Assembly: GCA_017483605.1 (NCBI GenBank)
Contig: JAFUWG010000049.1
Coordinates: 1-51,857 of the forward strand
Direction of reading: 5' to 3'
Source of the DNA: Bacteroidaceae bacterium
Lineage (GTDB): Bacteria > Bacteroidota > Bacteroidia > Bacteroidales > Bacteroidaceae
DNA length: 51,857 bases
This document shows, in pieces, positions 30,707 through 40,900 of this stretch (its first letter is position 1; the number at the start of each line of letters is the position of its first letter). The notes beneath the pieces were generated by a model, which saw nothing but the letters and a program-made list of their open reading frames with translations, made no database searches and was not told the DNA's origin. The translations under genes and the position numbers were made by a program.

Positions 30707-33646
30707 TTATCTTCTGCGACCGCCGCCGCCAGGACCACCACGCCAGAAGTCGCTCATACTGCGTGCATTCTCGGTGCCGTTGGAGTTTTTGCCGCCGAAG
30801 ATGTTGAGTTTGTAGATGACGTGCAACATGCCGTAGGAGTAGATGGCGTTGTAGCGAGAGTCGCTGCTGCGATAGGCATCGATGGTGCGGCTGATGTTGC
30901 TGCGGTTCTGCAGGATGTCGTTCCATTGGAGGCTCACGGTCAGGGCGTTGCCCTTCAGGAAGGACTTGCTCACCTGTGCGTTCCACAAGAGTTCGTTGGT
31001 GTTCATGCTGGCAGAGGAGTAACCACGGCGGCTGCTTTCGCTGATGTCGGTAGAGAACGAAATGCCGTTGTCGAAGTTGAAGTTGAACTCGGTACCATAA
31101 CTGAACGACCACGTGTCGAGGTTGCCGGTGGTGATGACCGAGTTGCGTGAACTGTTGTAATCCACATTGCCGTTGATGCTCACCTCAAACCAGTCCTTGC
31201 GGAAGCCGAAGCCAAGGTTCTCGTTCACGCCGATGGTGTTCGTGTTCGAACGGTCATCATCATACTTGGTGGGGTCGAGGTAACTGACGGAGTGGTTGTA
31301 GTTGAGCGAGGTGAAACTTCTCACGGTGAAGTAGTTGTTCTTGTCGAGCGACATGTTGAAGCCTCCGCCGCCGTAAGCGTTCCAGTTGCCGTTGATGTTC
31401 TCAGGACGAGTGGTGCTCACACCCGTTGTCTCGTCGTAGTAGGTGCGGTTGCTGATGCTGTTTTGCGTCAGGCTTGCACCTGCCCACGAGAAGATGCCAC
31501 GCTGGTGCTCCATCTGGAAGGTGTTGAAGTTGAATCGCAGGTTGTGGCTGAACGATGGCTTCAACCCGGGGTTACCCTTGGTGATGTAGAGCGGGTTGGA
31601 GTCGTCCGTGATGTCGAGCAGGTTGGTCATGCTGGGTTGCGAGGTGCGGCCACGATAGAACATACGCAGGTTCGTCTGCTTGTCGAAGTTGTAGCGGAAA
31701 TCAAGATTCGGAGCAAAGTTGAACACGTTGCGTGTGATGGTCGGATATTCCGTGCCCATATACTTGTAGTCGAGCACGCTGTGCTGCGGCAGCAGGTCAA
31801 CGCCGGCGCTGAAGTTGTAGGCGTCGGTCACCTTGCGGAAACTCATGCTGATGGTGTGGTTGTAGTTCTTATAGACGGAATATTGGCTCAGTTTGTTGGC
31901 TGCTGAATCCACGTCTGCCCCCAGCAGGTTATGTCCGTGAGAAAGCATGTAATCGATGGCACCGTCGATGTTGTATCGGTAGGTGTTCAGGGCATTCGCC
32001 AAGTCGGTGTAAGATGCTGCATCCATCGTGAAGGCTTGGCGGTCAGACTTGTTGTAACTGTAGTTGAATCGGTAAGAGAACTGCAAGTAGGTCTTCTTGG
32101 CAATTGGTTCGGAATAGGTCAGTTGCACGCTGTAGGCGCTGCTGCGGCCAGGGGTGGTGTAGTAGCGGTTGTTGATGGTTTCTGTGCCCATGTTGCGATA
32201 GCGGATTTGAGCCGCCGAGAGTTGCTTGCTGTCAGAGCCCGATGCGTTACCCGTGGCACGAAGCGTGATGTTGCGACCCTCGTTGTTCAGGCGACGGTTG
32301 GCTTGCAGTTCGCCTGCGATGCGTCGGCTGTCGCTGTAGGTCTGCTGACGGTTCACGTTGGTGTTGACGATGATGTTGAGGATGGAGTCGGCATCATACT
32401 GCTCGATGCCATACGCCAGCGGGTCGTCGCTGTAGTCGTTGGGGTCTTGATTGAAACTTGCCGATTGGCTGTTGCTGTAGCCCTTGCTGCGAGAGAGGCT
32501 TCCCGACGGACGGAAGATGATGTTTGTCATGGAGTCGGGCTTCCATTCCATGCGGAAGTCGGCATTCCAGTTGTGCTGGCTGGAGCGGCTCAGGCTTTCG
32601 CTGTTGTTGAATGCACCCGTCGAGGTGACGAAGTTCTGTGTGGATGACTCGTTTCGCACATCGCTGCCGTCGTAACGATAACGCACGTTACCGCCCATTT
32701 CCAGTTTCGTTGTTTCTGTGGCAAAGTTGAAGCCAAGGTTCTTCGTGTTTCTCAATCCTTGACCGCCCCAACCCCAGCCACGGCCGCCGCCACCACCGAA
32801 ACCACGGTCGCCCGTGTTGTTGGCTCCGCCGATGAGGGTGAACTGGTTGCTGTCGATGAAACGGTTCAGCATCAGGCTCTCTGCATATCTTTCCTTCGTG
32901 CCGATACCTGCGTCGATGTTGCCAAACCATCCGTTGTTCATGCCCTTCTTCACTTGCAGGTCGAGCACCGTCTCTTCCTCGCCGTCGTCAATGCCCGTCA
33001 CACGGCTGAAGTCGCTCTTGCGGTCGTAGGTTTTCAGCGTCTCAATCATGTTGGTCGGGATGTTCTTCATGGCCACCTTCGTGTCGTTCAGGAAGAACTC
33101 CTTGCCGTCCACCAGAATCTTCGTCACGGTCTTGCCGTTGATGGTGATGTTGCCGTCGGCATCCACCTTCGCACCTGGCAGTTTCTTCACCAGTTCTTCC
33201 AGAGCCGAGCCTTCTGCTGTGCGGAAAGCCGATGCGTTATACACCAGCGAGTCGCCACTCACCTGCACCTGTGCGGCATTTGCCACCACTTCCGTCTCTT
33301 TCAGAAGTTTTGAGTCGGGAGTGATGTGGATGTAGCCGACGCTGACGTTCTTCTCCTTCTTGTTGGTCAGGTCGAGCGGCATCACACGCTCCTTGTAGCC
33401 GATGTAGGTGATTTTTACTGCGTACTTGCCCTTCTTGACATCTTTAATGGTGAAGGAACCGTCTAATCCTGTGGCTGCTCCGCCCACCATGCTGCTGTCA
33501 GGCAAAGAAAGTACGCGTACTGTTGCCGAGACGATGGCTTCGCTGGTCTCCTCTTCGAGGATTGTTCCCGACACGTTGAATTTTGACTGACCCATAGCGT
33601 TCAACCCCACGAACGTGAGGAACAAAGCGAGGAAAGATTTTTTCAT
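30707..33646 (-). CDS. Outer-membrane beta-barrel protein with CarboxypepD_reg-like domain
   Basis: 979 residues. A signal peptide (MKKSFLALFLTFVGLNAMG) is followed by a carboxypeptidase-regulatory-like Ig domain (KFNVSGTILEEETSEAIVSA, DGSFTIKDVKKGKYAVKITYIGYK). A plug-like domain comes next (AEGSALEELVKKLPGAKVD, ITINGKTVTKILVDGKEFF), then a long Asn/Tyr/Ser-rich barrel, the OMP_b-brl_3 type of TonB-dependent-receptor relatives. The C-terminus is unusual: SDFWRGGPGGGGRRR, with a Gly-rich stretch also after the plug (GFGGGGGRGWGWGGQG). The substrate is unknown. It has no SusD partner next to it, so glycan import is not indicated. It has its own promoter. Confidence 0.88.
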   Translation of the reverse strand: MKKSFLALFLTFVGLNAMGQSKFNVSGTILEEETSEAIVSATVRVLSLPDSSMVGGAATGLDGSFTIKDVKKGKYAVKITYIGYKERVMPLDLTNKKEKNVSVGYIHITPDSKLLKETEVVANAAQVQVSGDSLVYNASAFRTAEGSALEELVKKLPGAKVDADGNITINGKTVTKILVDGKEFFLNDTKVAMKNIPTNMIETLKTYDRKSDFSRVTGIDDGEEETVLDLQVKKGMNNGWFGNIDAGIGTKERYAESLMLNRFIDSNQFTLIGGANNTGDRGFGGGGGRGWGWGGQGLRNTKNLGFNFATETTKLEMGGNVRYRYDGSDVRNESSTQNFVTSTGAFNNSESLSRSSQHNWNADFRMEWKPDSMTNIIFRPSGSLSRSKGYSNSQSASFNQDPNDYSDDPLAYGIEQYDADSILNIIVNTNVNRQQTYSDSRRIAGELQANRRLNNEGRNITLRATGNASGSDSKQLSAAQIRYRNMGTETINNRYYTTPGRSSAYSVQLTYSEPIAKKTYLQFSYRFNYSYNKSDRQAFTMDAASYTDLANALNTYRYNIDGAIDYMLSHGHNLLGADVDSAANKLSQYSVYKNYNHTISMSFRKVTDAYNFSAGVDLLPQHSVLDYKYMGTEYPTITRNVFNFAPNLDFRYNFDKQTNLRMFYRGRTSQPSMTNLLDITDDSNPLYITKGNPGLKPSFSHNLRFNFNTFQMEHQRGIFSWAGASLTQNSISNRTYYDETTGVSTTRPENINGNWNAYGGGGFNMSLDKNNYFTVRSFTSLNYNHSVSYLDPTKYDDDRSNTNTIGVNENLGFGFRKDWFEVSINGNVDYNSSRNSVITTGNLDTWSFSYGTEFNFNFDNGISFSTDISESSRRGYSSASMNTNELLWNAQVSKSFLKGNALTVSLQWNDILQNRSNISRTIDAYRSSDSRYNAIYSYGMLHVIYKLNIFGGKNSNGTENARSMSDFWRGGPGGGGRRR

Positions 33647-33650
33647 ATAA

Positions 33651-33807
33651 CTTTTTAAGTTTTTAGATTTTGAGTTCGTAAGTTTTTTTAGTTCTTAGGC
33701 TTTTGAGTTTGGTTTCTTGAGTTCTTTTAAGTTTGCCTTTCGGGATGTTTGAACTAACTCCGTCAAAACTTAAAAACTCAAAAACTCATCAACTTAAAAA
33801 CTCAAAA
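33651..33807. repeat. Inverted word-repeat element W5 (TTTTTGAGTTTTTAAG words)
   Basis: The left arm (about 33651-33735) repeats TTTTTAAGTTTTTAG, TTTTGAGTTC and TTGAGTTC words; the right arm (33765-33807) is AACTTAAAAACTCAAAAACTC-type sequence. It fills most of the 301-nt gap between divergent genes, whose -7 boxes lie to its right (33836-33893). Confidence 0.8.
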
Positions 33808-33835
33808 TGAATGACTAATACAGCTAAATCGACTA

Positions 33836-33893
33836 CAAAGTTACGAAAAGGTTTAATTTTATGACGGAAATTTATTTATTATGTGTAATTTTG
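33836..33893. promoter_or_regulatory. Divergent promoter pair
   Basis: TAACTTTG on the minus strand (33843-33836) serves the beta-barrel gene. TAATTTTG on the plus strand (33886-33893), followed by CA, serves the MORN-protein gene 54 nt downstream. Confidence 0.65.
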
Positions 33894-33947
33894 CAACGTT
33901 TTTTAAGGTTTGATGCTGAAATGCATCACATTTCGCTTTAACGATTT

Positions 33948-34577
33948 ATGAAAAAATATCTATTGCTCATCTTCATTTTCAGTTCGTTTTGTTCCGTGAC
34001 GCTCCATGCTCAGTTTGGACGGCTTGACAAGTATCCACAGATACCGTCGCAGTATGACGCTACGTTTGTCGATTACGTGAAAGACTTTGCCAGCGGTGTG
34101 GCAAAATCCTCCTTTGGCCAGTATTTTGGGCAGATAACGAAGGAAAGGAACGTGTATGGCTTTGGTGCTTACTACACCGACAATGACGGTGTGATATACG
34201 GGCAGTATCGTCTGGGCAACTTCCTCTTCGGCATCAAGATGGGTGTGCAGATTGCCAAAGTGGGCAGCAACGACCATTACATCTGCTATGACCTCACCAC
34301 GGGCGACCCGCTCTACATCATGAAGGACGGCGACAAGTATGCCCTGCCTGCCGACTATGGCAAAGTGTATCGTTTTGAGTCGTTGACCTATCAGAACGGC
34401 GACAAATATGTGGGTGAGACCGTCAACGGAAAGCGTGATGGGGTAGGGCTCTATTATTATAGTAATGGCAACTACTACTATGGCAAGTATAAGAACAACG
34501 ACCGTCAAGGCTTTGGTGCCATGTTCTACACCAACAACACGATAACCATTCAGTATTGGAAGGGTGAAGATGAATAG
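33948..34577 (+). CDS. Secreted MORN-repeat protein
   Basis: 209 residues with a signal peptide (MKKYLLLIFIFSSFCSVTLHAQ). The C-terminal third contains MORN-type repeats: YQNGDKYVGETVNGKRDGVG, YYYSNGNYYYGKYKNNDRQGFG and FYTNNTITIQYWKG. The N-terminal part has similar glycine-turn hairpins (YGFGAYYTDNDGVIYGQY). MORN repeats usually mediate lipid or protein contacts. Its stop overlaps the menA start by 8 nt, but a link with menaquinone synthesis is not expected. Specific role unknown. Confidence 0.8.
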   Translation: MKKYLLLIFIFSSFCSVTLHAQFGRLDKYPQIPSQYDATFVDYVKDFASGVAKSSFGQYFGQITKERNVYGFGAYYTDNDGVIYGQYRLGNFLFGIKMGVQIAKVGSNDHYICYDLTTGDPLYIMKDGDKYALPADYGKVYRFESLTYQNGDKYVGETVNGKRDGVGLYYYSNGNYYYGKYKNNDRQGFGAMFYTNNTITIQYWKGEDE

Positions 34578-35655
34578 TCGAACCAACTCTGTCAAGTCGT
34601 GGGTGCTTGCCGCCCGTCCGAAGACGCTGACAGGTGCCATCGCCCCCGTGTTGGTGGGTGGAGCAATGGCATTTGTGTTGACTTGCTCGCGGGTCATCAG
34701 GAAGAACATCGATATGTATGAAGGGCTCAATCTGAGCGACACCATCTTGCAGGGGCGGCTGGTCAGCGTCCTTGTTCCCTTTGGGCTCTGCCTGCTGTTC
34801 GCCCTGCTGATGCAGGTGGATGCCAATTTCATCAACGACTATTTCGACTTCAAGAAAGGCACCGACCGCGAAGACCGCCTGGGGCCTGAACGTGCGTGTG
34901 CTCAAGGGTGGATTACCCCTCGTGCCATGCAGATAGGCATTGTGGTCACCACGTTCCTTTCCTGCTGCGTCGGCATCCTGATTCTGCTGTGGCACATGCA
35001 GTTCGAACTCATCATTGTCGGCATCCTTTGTGTCGTGTTCTGCTTCCTCTACACCACACGCCTCTCCTACTTGGGGTGGGGCGACGTGCTCGTTCTTGTT
35101 TTCTTCGGCATCGTTCCTGTTGTCTTCACATACTATGTGATGACCAATGGCGATTTCTCCTCGCCGCTTGGAGAGGGCAGGGTGGAGGCTTCTGTCATCC
35201 TTGCCAGCGTGGCGATGGGCTTGGCAACCGACAACCTCCTGATGGTCAACAACTACCGTGACCGCAATCAAGACCGCATCAGCGGCAAGCGTACTCTTGT
35301 GGTGCGTACCATCGACCGCCAGATAAAGAAACATGGAACCCAACAAGGTCAACTGAGAGGTGAACGCATCTGCCGTGCCTACTATCTCTGGATTGGCATC
35401 CTCGCCACTATCCTCGCGTTCATCTCCCTCTTCCTGTTCCCCTTCACCAATTGGCTGCATCAAGCGGAAGGTGCTTCACCCTTCACTTTCCACGCTTCAT
35501 TCTCCCTCCTCCTCATCTATCTCATCCTCCATCTCCTTGCCTACAGCAAACTCAAGAAACTGGACGGCAAAGTCCTCAACCAAGTCCTCGGCACCACCGC
35601 CCGCAACATCTTCCTTTTCGGCCTCCTCTTGGCTGCCAGCGTTCTTCTGTCGTGA
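34570..35655 (+). CDS. menA: 1,4-dihydroxy-2-naphthoate polyprenyltransferase
   Basis: 361 residues, about nine membrane helices. MenA joins dihydroxynaphthoate to an all-trans polyprenyl chain, the membrane step of menaquinone synthesis. The first Asp-rich motif is NDYFDFKKGTDREDRLGP and the second DNLLMVNNYRDRNQD with GKRTLVVR, both typical of the UbiA family. The start WVLAARPKTLTGAIAPVLVG is the family N-terminus. The usual length is 290-310, so this protein is long. Two stretches look inserted: SSPLGEGRVEAS at 35158-35193, encoded by a G-rich repeat-like sequence, and QAEGASPFTFHASFS at 35462-35506. A GTG at 34564 is a possible earlier start. Confidence 0.92.
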   Translation: MNSRTNSVKSWVLAARPKTLTGAIAPVLVGGAMAFVLTCSRVIRKNIDMYEGLNLSDTILQGRLVSVLVPFGLCLLFALLMQVDANFINDYFDFKKGTDREDRLGPERACAQGWITPRAMQIGIVVTTFLSCCVGILILLWHMQFELIIVGILCVVFCFLYTTRLSYLGWGDVLVLVFFGIVPVVFTYYVMTNGDFSSPLGEGRVEASVILASVAMGLATDNLLMVNNYRDRNQDRISGKRTLVVRTIDRQIKKHGTQQGQLRGERICRAYYLWIGILATILAFISLFLFPFTNWLHQAEGASPFTFHASFSLLLIYLILHLLAYSKLKKLDGKVLNQVLGTTARNIFLFGLLLAASVLLS

Positions 35656-35760
35656 AATGTCTTCAATTCACCCTCCGAAATCTCTTGATTCATTCCTCTA
35701 AAAACACCTCCTCAGAAGACACGAGCCTGAGAGCGGAGTGATGACGAGCATGAGAGTGAG

Positions 35761-35801
35761 GAAGACATTGGCAAGAGAGTTGGGAAGATATTGGCAAGAG
35801 A
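35761..35801. repeat. 18-bp direct repeat upstream of the membrane AraC gene
   Basis: GAAGAC(T)ATTGGCAAGAGA occurs at 35761-35778 and 35784-35801 (one mismatch), 23 nt apart. The rest of 35656-35926 shows only a -7 box; no gene is supported there. Confidence 0.75.
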
Positions 35802-35885
35802 CTTTGTGTCTTTACCCTTCGGCACATTTTTTGCCTCGGACAAACAATAATCCCCAAATTCTTCTCACTTCTTTCATAATTTTTG

Positions 35886-35893
35886 TACCTTTG
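35886..35893 (+). promoter_or_regulatory. -7 promoter element for the membrane AraC gene
   Basis: TACCTTTG followed by CA lies 34 nt before the ATG at 35927. It excludes longer readings of that gene that begin upstream of it. Confidence 0.65.
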
Positions 35894-35926
35894 CACATCA
35901 AAAGATTCAAAACCGATTTTGGTGCA

Positions 35927-37088
35927 ATGTTTACGGAACATATATCTGCTGAGTTGATATTGTTTTTCATCCTCTATGGCATAACGGGAGTGGTGCCATT
36001 TATGGCTGCCATATACCTGTTGCTGCGTCGGGGCAATGCCTTCGCGCCAGAGGTCACGCCACCCGTGCGGCTGCGACGTTGGGCTGCATCGTTTTTTTGC
36101 CATGTCAGCGCTGGGTCATGTGTGGTGGATGCTTTTCTACTTCTATTCCCGCCATTTCCATTCTATGGACGACTTGATTCATTCTGCCGCCTATGTGGCG
36201 ATTGTCGTGTTCGATAGCGTGACGATGCTGACCACGCTTGGCGGCACACTGCTCTCCATGCTTCAGGACCGCAGACGGCGCATCTGGCCTATCTTTGTAG
36301 CCATGATTCCATTCGTGGTGCTGGGGGTGGTATTTATGGTCTATCCCAGCCGACCAATCATGTTCATTGTCTCTGTGTACATCCTGTCGCTCTACGTGCT
36401 CTTCACCATCTATATGGTGTTTGCCATCAGGTGCTACGAGCGGTGGCTGAACGACAACTATGCCGACCTGGAGAACAAGAAGGTATGGCTGAGCCAAGTG
36501 GTGACGCTCACCTGCCTTTTGCTGTTCATCCTCTATACCCTCGTTGACACAAGTTCCACCATTTTAATCTTCCTCATGCATCTCGCCGAACTGTTCTTTT
36601 TCGGTCTGCTATTGTGGCGTGTAGAGACGCTGCCGCAGTTAGACAGCATATCAACAGAAGAAGTCTGCACTAAAGAATCGGCTTCGGAGACGCCTCAAGT
36701 AATCCCGACTCAGGCACAGCAGCCATCTACCATTCCAGCCCATATCGAGCAACTGTTGGAAGAGCGCTGCGTGTGTACACAACTTTACCTGAAGCACGAC
36801 CTGACTCTTGCTCAACTTGCGGTTGCCATTGGCACCAATCGTTCTTATCTCAGCCAGTATTTCTCCAGTCAGGGGTTGAACTACAATGCCTACATCAACG
36901 GTCTTCGCATCAATCACTTCATTAGTTGCTACCACGACGTTGTTGCCAACCAACAACCCTTCACCGTTCAGCAACTGGCCCATGATTGCGGCTATCGAAG
37001 TTACAGCACCTTCAGTCTCGCCTTCAAGCAACGCATGGGACAATCCGTGACCGCTTGGAAGCGCGAATTGACGGATTGTCTTAATTGA
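35927..37088 (+). pseudogene. Membrane-bound AraC family regulator, frameshifted at a T7 run
   Basis: Two frames together make one AraC-type regulator of about 386 residues. The first frame gives MFTEHISAELILFFILYGITG, VVPFMAAIYLLLRRG and RWAASFF. After the T7 run at 36092-36098 the sense continues in another frame as AMSALGHVWWMLFYFYSRHF. With six T residues the frame would be continuous. The N-terminal half has about six or seven membrane helices. The C-terminal domain is AraC-type (LTLAQLAVAIGTNRSYLSQYF, then VQQLAHDCGYRSYSTFSLAF). It should sense a membrane signal and regulate nearby genes, perhaps the giant secreted proteins. Sequencing error, phase variation and slippage are all possible. 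Confidence 0.82.
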
Positions 37089-37127
37089 TCCTAAATTTTA
37101 GGAAAGAAACGAGGAAAAGTTTTCATA

Positions 37128-37160
37128 CCCGTCGAGTTTCCGTAAGGATGACTCGACGGG
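37128..37160 (+). terminator. Terminator after the membrane AraC gene
   Basis: CCCGTCGAG (37128-37136) pairs with CTCGACGGG (37152-37160) across a 15-nt loop, followed by CTTGCTTTTG. Confidence 0.75.
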
Positions 37161-37193
37161 CTTGCTTTTGCCCGTTTCATTGCAGAAAAGAAG

Positions 37194-37258
37194 TTTCAAA
37201 ATTTACAATTGGACTTTCAAAATTTACAAAAACGGGGTGGTACTTTCAAAATTTGCAA
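37194..37258. repeat. Three direct repeats of TTTCAAAATTTACAA
   Basis: Copies start at 37194, 37215 and 37244; the third has G for A at one site (TTTGCAA). Spacings are 21 and 29 nt, about two and three helical turns. They lie between the AraC terminator and the next promoter. Confidence 0.85.
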
Positions 37259-37329
37259 AAAAAATTGCAACGTCGTCAACTCTTGATTTGCGGGGCATTT
37301 AGGGTGTAGTTATTTGAGGGAAATTTGTT

Positions 37330-37337
37330 TATATTTG
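37330..37337 (+). promoter_or_regulatory. -7 promoter element of the giant-protein operon
   Basis: TATATTTG followed by CA, 32 nt before the ATG at 37369. The only TTTG upstream (37313-37316) is too close to be a standard -33 element. Confidence 0.6.
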
Positions 37338-37368
37338 CAAAAAAACTATTAAAAACCTTAAATAACTT

Positions 37369-37932
37369 ATGCAGACAAGATTCAAGAAAAATACGAAGAT
37401 TTTCGACATCGCCATTACCGCCGTCGGTGGTACGCTGTCAGTGGGCGTGATGCTTTACGCCATTTTCCACTTCGGACTAGGCGAGGCATGGCCCGAATTA
37501 GTGCTCAATATGTTCTACATCGCCTGTCTGGTGATGATTTGGATGTACTTCTTCAACTCCCCGCACATCACCACCCAGCAGTTCAACTACTGGTGCTCCG
37601 TCTCGGTGGGCATGACGGTGCTGCTGCGCGACATCCTCTTCGCACCGCCGCTGGCATACTACGCCCTGCACCTATCGTGCCTCACGTTGTCGGTGCTGCT
37701 GCTCTGTATGCTCACCTTCTTCTATGCCCGGAAGGACTGGAAGAGTTACACCAAGCGCAACCTGTGGGCCATCTGCGTCATCGACATGCTCATTGCCGCC
37801 CTCTACAACTGGGACATCTATCTGGAGCCCATCAACGAGTACACCGACTATCTGCTTGTCGAAATCTGGATTCGCCCCACCATCACCTACGGCCTCGTGG
37901 CGTGCTTCGTGACGGAATCGGAAAAGTGCTGA
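37369..37932 (+). CDS. Small integral membrane protein, unknown function
   Basis: 187 residues with about five helices: IAITAVGGTLSVGVMLYAIF, LVLNMFYIACLVMIWMYFF, WCSVSVGMTVLLRDILFAP, ALHLSCLTLSVLLLCMLTFF and AICVIDMLIAALYNW, then IWIRPTITYGLVACFV near the end. No catalytic motif is visible and I do not recognise a family. It precedes the giant secreted protein by 40 nt with no promoter or terminator in between, so the two are probably cotranscribed. A role in export, signalling or anchoring of the giant protein is possible but not shown. Confidence 0.68.
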   Translation: MQTRFKKNTKIFDIAITAVGGTLSVGVMLYAIFHFGLGEAWPELVLNMFYIACLVMIWMYFFNSPHITTQQFNYWCSVSVGMTVLLRDILFAPPLAYYALHLSCLTLSVLLLCMLTFFYARKDWKSYTKRNLWAICVIDMLIAALYNWDIYLEPINEYTDYLLVEIWIRPTITYGLVACFVTESEKC

Positions 37933-37972
37933 GAACTGAATGATGGAACAAAATATAACAAACAATCATATC

Positions 37973-40900
37973 ATGAACAAGAGATTACACTTAGCAAGTT
38001 CCCTGCTAACGATGTTCACAGCACTGCTCTCGCTGTGGCCGCAGACGGTCTGGGCCGATGACTGTGTGCTGGAAAACACCAGCAACTATTCCGTGATGCC
38101 CGAAGGCATTAGCCAGTTACGCATCAAGTTCCCTGCCTATGACAAGGATGGGTATGACTGCTGGATTGTGGAGGGTTTTGTGAAAATCAAGATTGACGGT
38201 ACCACCACCGAGGAGACCATCTTCGAATGTACGATGCAGCAGAACATAGACAATGACGACTATTTTCCTAACATCACGTTCAAAAAAGGTGTGGATGGAG
38301 ACATGCTTCTCTATCGTGAACGAAACTACAGCACCCTCAGTGTGAGCCGTTCGTCGCGCACCGACGACCTGCCCTGCATGTCTAATTCCGAAACGGCATA
38401 CGTCAATCTGCTGTGGAATTTACCGAATAAATACCGAGGCAAGAAGGTGCACATCTCATGGAGTATGCACCATAACGGTAATGTGAGCGAGCCCAACAAG
38501 TACATCACCATCACGACCCGCACGTTCGATATTGCGCCTGCGCCGTCCAAGCAGTATCCCGTGTTGATGGATCCCGTGCTCTCATACAGTGCAGGCAGCC
38601 CCAACCAGATTATGGTGCCCTACATGATAGCCACCACCAACCTGCAGTCTATGACAGCCTACTACACAGAGGTCGGCGTGGGTTCGTCAACTACAAAATC
38701 CATCAATCTGGGTACCGAGTCATCGGGCTTCATCACGCTCAATGCCGAGCAGCCTGTGCGCAACCTTTATGTGGAGGCTGTCTATCTCAACAGCGAGAAG
38801 GTGGTGGAGAAAACCGCCTCGACGACACGAGACGTTCCCATACTGCACCAACCCAAAGCACTCACAGCCACAGTGGAGAAGGACGGTAAAGTCACACTCC
38901 ACTGGATGGTAGGAAACTTCCGGTGGAACGAAATATCGCCAAACGACAGTTGGGAGATACAGCGCAACGTGACAGGCAGCAGTGACCCGGCAGACGCGGG
39001 ATGGATGTCTATCGGTCAGTTGTCATACGACAACTTTGCCACAGAGTACTCCTACACGGACGAAAACTTGCTCTCATTCTATCAGCAAAAGACGGTATAT
39101 TACCGTGTGAGGCGCACATTCACATCTATATGGGGATGGACGGCTCAGAGCGGATATGCCATGACCTCGCTGCCAGCCACTCTGTGCCTGCCAGGTGTGA
39201 CCGATGCCACGGTAGAGCGTAAGGGAACCTGGACTGACACAGAGCATGGCGTTAAGTTCCAGTTCCGACTCGGAGGTCCCGAGAAAGACAGCCAGGGACG
39301 TCTCATCATCCGCAACTTCGACGACTGGCAGACGTTTAACGTGACGGTGGAAAATGCCAAGGGTCAGTACGACGTGAACGCCGTCCTTGCCGCCGACATT
39401 ACGGTCAATACGATATTAGGCTGGTTAGAGGGTTCACCCTACCGGGGCACGTTCGACGGCAACGGCCACACGCTGACCGTCAATTACGACGGAAGTGCCA
39501 ATAGCGCTTATTCTACCAACTCGTACATTGCCCCCTTCCGCTATGTGAAAAATGCCACCTTCAAGAACCTGCACACGGCTGGCACCATCAGCACCAGCGG
39601 TATGTATGTAGGCGGCCTTGTTGGCTATGCCACCAGCGGTTTGGTAACCATTGAGAATTGCCGTTCGTCGGTGGCCATCAAACTCGGTACGACTGGCGAC
39701 GGCTCCAATGGTGGTTTTATGGGTGCTAATGCTGGGAATGTAAGTGTCACCTTCCGCAACTGTGCCTTCGACGGCAGTTTCGATGGTGATAAATGCATTA
39801 ACAACGGCGGCTTCGTGGGCTGGGCAAATAGCCCTGTCACCATCGACAACAGCCTCTTTGCCCCCACTGACATCACGACCTCGCCCAGTGGTAGCGACAC
39901 GTGGGCACGTGGTCGTGGGGCCACGCTGACAAACTGCTACTACTCATTGAGATACGGAACAAGTAGTGCCGGCACATCAACACAGGGAATGTTACTAAGC
40001 GATCTGCAAACCAAACTCGGCGAGCAATGGCAGGTGCAGGGAAGTCAGGTGGTGCCGGTCATGAATATCTCCGCTGACAGCAATCATTCAACCTTGGTCT
40101 GGGACAAGCGTGCCAAGGTGGCGCTCACTACCTACATGGAGGGTGCTGACAGTCAGTCGGCAAGGACTCAGCGTCGGGAACTGACCGAGGATGAGCAGAA
40201 CGGAGGACACCTGGAGATGAATCTGACAACCTCGTGCGTATATCACAGTTTCGGACTGGCTGTGGAGCGTGGGGAGTCATCGCTGCCCATCGCAGGGATG
40301 GATGATGGAGACCGCCTGGAGTACAAACTCACAAACCAGACAGGAAGCGACTTCTATTTCGACAGCAATGCAAAACTGATTTCCTGTAAAGCCGACACCC
40401 TCCAGAGTGCCGTATCGCTCTCGTGGGAGACCGATGGTGGAGATGTGGATTATTATCGCATCCTGCGCTATGACAAACTGCATCCAGAAGAGGTGAAGAC
40501 GCTGGAGGCAGAGTACACTCAGACGGCATACATCGACCAGACCGTACAGCCTCAGCACAATTATATATACACCATTGAGGGTGTGACGCAGTGCGAGGGT
40601 ATGCACGTGACAAGCATCGTCTGCGAAGGATGCTGCGAGCCCACGGGCATGGTACGCGGATACGTGCGCCTTGCTAACGGCATCGGGCTGCCCAACGTCA
40701 AAGTCACAGCAACGCCGAAAAATCCCGATCATGGTAATGAGGCCGAGTGCGTCACGGACTCCACGGGATACTACGAAATCAGCGGCTTGCGCTATCAAGG
40801 TCAAGGCACCTACACCCTCCTGGCATCAGGTATGGGCAAAGGACTCGAAGTGACCTTCGACGAGATGTCAAACCTGCAGATTGGCATCAATTTCTACGAA

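Noticed and set aside
35690-36103. Minus-strand gene between menA and the AraC regulator
   Set aside because: It overlaps the AraC promoter and N-terminal region, and its product has no recognisable features.
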